Below are positions 14,196 through 15,269 of a stretch of DNA of 15,269 nucleotides, in pieces (the stretch's first letter is position 1; each line of letters begins with the position of its first letter). The DNA comes from Spirochaetales bacterium (GTDB lineage Bacteria; Spirochaetota; Spirochaetia; Treponematales; UBA12059). Location of the stretch: contig SPCK01000013.1 of assembly GCA_004525355.1 (NCBI GenBank), positions 1-15,269 on the forward strand, given 5' to 3'. Position numbers and translations under genes: made by a program. A model generated the notes under the pieces. It searched no databases and was not told the origin of the DNA. It was given only the letters and a program-made list of their open reading frames with translations.

Positions 14196-15269
14196 AACGG
14201 TTTCATAGATCCACAACGCTTGACGTGTATGTACTTGAATCGTTCATCCCTGTATTCCTCGTTGCCATGACGTTTTTCGTGCTGATTCTCGAGATGGCCG
14301 ATGTCCTGGTGAATATCGTCCAATACATCCAGAACGATGCGCCCCTGTCCAGCGTGGTCAGGGCGGCGATTCTCTACGCGCCGCGATGCGTCAGTTGGTC
14401 GCTGCCCATCTCCATGCTTTTCGCCGTATCCTTCGTTCTCGGGAATATGTTCGCCAATAACGAACTGATGGTGGTCTATGGATCGGGCATTCACCTCGGA
14501 TCATTCATGCTTCCCGTATTCGTGTTCGCCGCGGTACTGTCTGTCGGATTTCTCCTGTTCGAGGACGCGGTCGTGGTTCCCACCTACGCCGCCAAGAAAC
14601 AATTGGGAAAGGCGATGCTCAGGACGGGAGAGGCTCCGGCGGGAGAGAATGACGTGACCATCCTCGGTCAGGGAGGTCGCTTCGTATGGAACATCCGCTA
14701 CTTCGACAAGGAAGGGATGACCATGACCGGCGTGACTGTTGTCGAGCGCGACGATGCCGGCGACTTTGCGATGCGCATCAATGCGCAGTCCGCTACATGG
14801 TTGGGCGATCGCTGGCGATTCAATGGCGTAAGGCGTTTCTATTGGAATGGTGACAGCCTGACCGATGAAAGCCTGGGTACCTGGGAGAATGCCGACTATC
14901 GGGAACCTCCCGATTCGTTCAGAGGTAGGGGCAAGCCAGTGGATGAAATGTCATTGGCGGACGCGGGCGTACACATCGCGTTTCTGAAGAGGGCCGGTCT
15001 TCCCAGTTCCTCGCAGGAAGCCGAATACCTGCGGCGATATTCCTATGCCCTGACGCCGCTCCTGGTCAGCCTGTTGTCCGCAGCGCTTGCTGGAAGGTTC
15101 AAGAAGAATATCCTCCTCATGAGCCTCCTGGTAAGTCTTGTGGGTGCGACGCTGTATTACGTAACCCAGATGATATCCATGCTACTGGCCAAGAATGAAG
15201 TCCTGAGCCCGGTGATCGGAGCATTTACCCCGCTGGCGATTTTCCTGGCGCTCGTCATCATGCTGTTCA
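14192..15269 (+). CDS. LptF/LptG (YjgP/YjgQ) family permease, 3' end outside window
   Basis: The frame from ATG 14192 is open to the window end: 359 residues, missing only a short C-terminus. It has the same layout as the preceding gene: membrane segments near 16-38, 62-86 and 101-124, the conserved NNELMVVYGSGIHLGSF before the third, a beta-rich periplasmic domain (about 130-250), and three more membrane segments from about residue 283. The linker between the beta domain and TM4 is short (253-282), as in typical members. AGGAGG lies 7 nt before the start inside the upstream gene, and the ATGA overlap suggests coupled synthesis in equal amounts. It is most likely the second half of an LptFG heterodimer. 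LptB, LptC and LptA are not in the window. Confidence 0.9.
   Translation, partial: MKRFHRSTTLDVYVLESFIPVFLVAMTFFVLILEMADVLVNIVQYIQNDAPLSSVVRAAILYAPRCVSWSLPISMLFAVSFVLGNMFANNELMVVYGSGIHLGSFMLPVFVFAAVLSVGFLLFEDAVVVPTYAAKKQLGKAMLRTGEAPAGENDVTILGQGGRFVWNIRYFDKEGMTMTGVTVVERDDAGDFAMRINAQSATWLGDRWRFNGVRRFYWNGDSLTDESLGTWENADYREPPDSFRGRGKPVDEMSLADAGVHIAFLKRAGLPSSSQEAEYLRRYSYALTPLLVSLLSAALAGRFKKNILLMSLLVSLVGATLYYVTQMISMLLAKNEVLSPVIGAFTPLAIFLALVIMLF

Noticed and set aside
1..15269. A new defence, mobile or biosynthetic system
   Set aside because: Every long gene is a recognisable housekeeping family in a conserved order, and base and codon use look even throughout.

Overview
The window is a block of housekeeping genes, all on the + strand. 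It is GC-rich by eye, and no mobile element, CRISPR array, tRNA or rRNA is visible. The order rimP-nusA-infB-rbfA-truB-ribF-rpsO-pnp, followed by an M16 peptidase, dut and two LptF/LptG-type permeases, together with the style of the proteins (Gly-rich IF2 N-terminus, shortened RibF), suggests a free-living or host-associated spirochaete of the Treponema/Spirochaeta group. This placement rests on remembered gene order and protein character, not on a search, so I hold it at moderate confidence.

Layout. (1) Positions 2-1516 hold the 3' end of mutS and a ComF-type phosphoribosyltransferase gene, ending in a likely intrinsic terminator at 1519-1544. (2) A near-consensus sigma-70 promoter at 1591-1619 then starts the translation operon. 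Its short leader contains a second, strong intrinsic terminator (1655-1682) ending 7 nt before the rimP start, which looks like an attenuator. (3) From 1689 to 8717 lie rimP, nusA, infB, rbfA, truB, ribF and rpsO, with gaps of at most about 10 nt or short overlaps, so they are probably co-transcribed and translationally coupled. (4) A 181-nt rpsO-pnp spacer holds four successive hairpins, and pnp follows at 8899-10992. (5) A 152-nt spacer with three hairpins separates pnp from an M16 zinc peptidase, dut, and two LptF/LptG family genes, the second of which runs off the window.

The genes in (3) and (4) cover transcription elongation and termination (NusA), 30S assembly and maturation (RimP, RbfA, S15), initiation (IF2), tRNA modification (TruB), flavin cofactor synthesis (RibF) and RNA decay (PNPase). 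NusA and PNPase autoregulate through their own leaders in model bacteria, and both have structured leaders here. The distal genes serve dUTP removal, proteolysis and envelope lipid export.

I did not find a previously undescribed system. The points most worth checking are the rimP leader attenuator, a C-terminal zinc ribbon on NusA, a RibF whose riboflavin-kinase half looks eroded, the low-complexity Gly/Tyr/Ser region of IF2 with a possible internal start after it, the hairpin arrays on both sides of pnp, and a long helical insertion in only one of the two LptF/G permeases.
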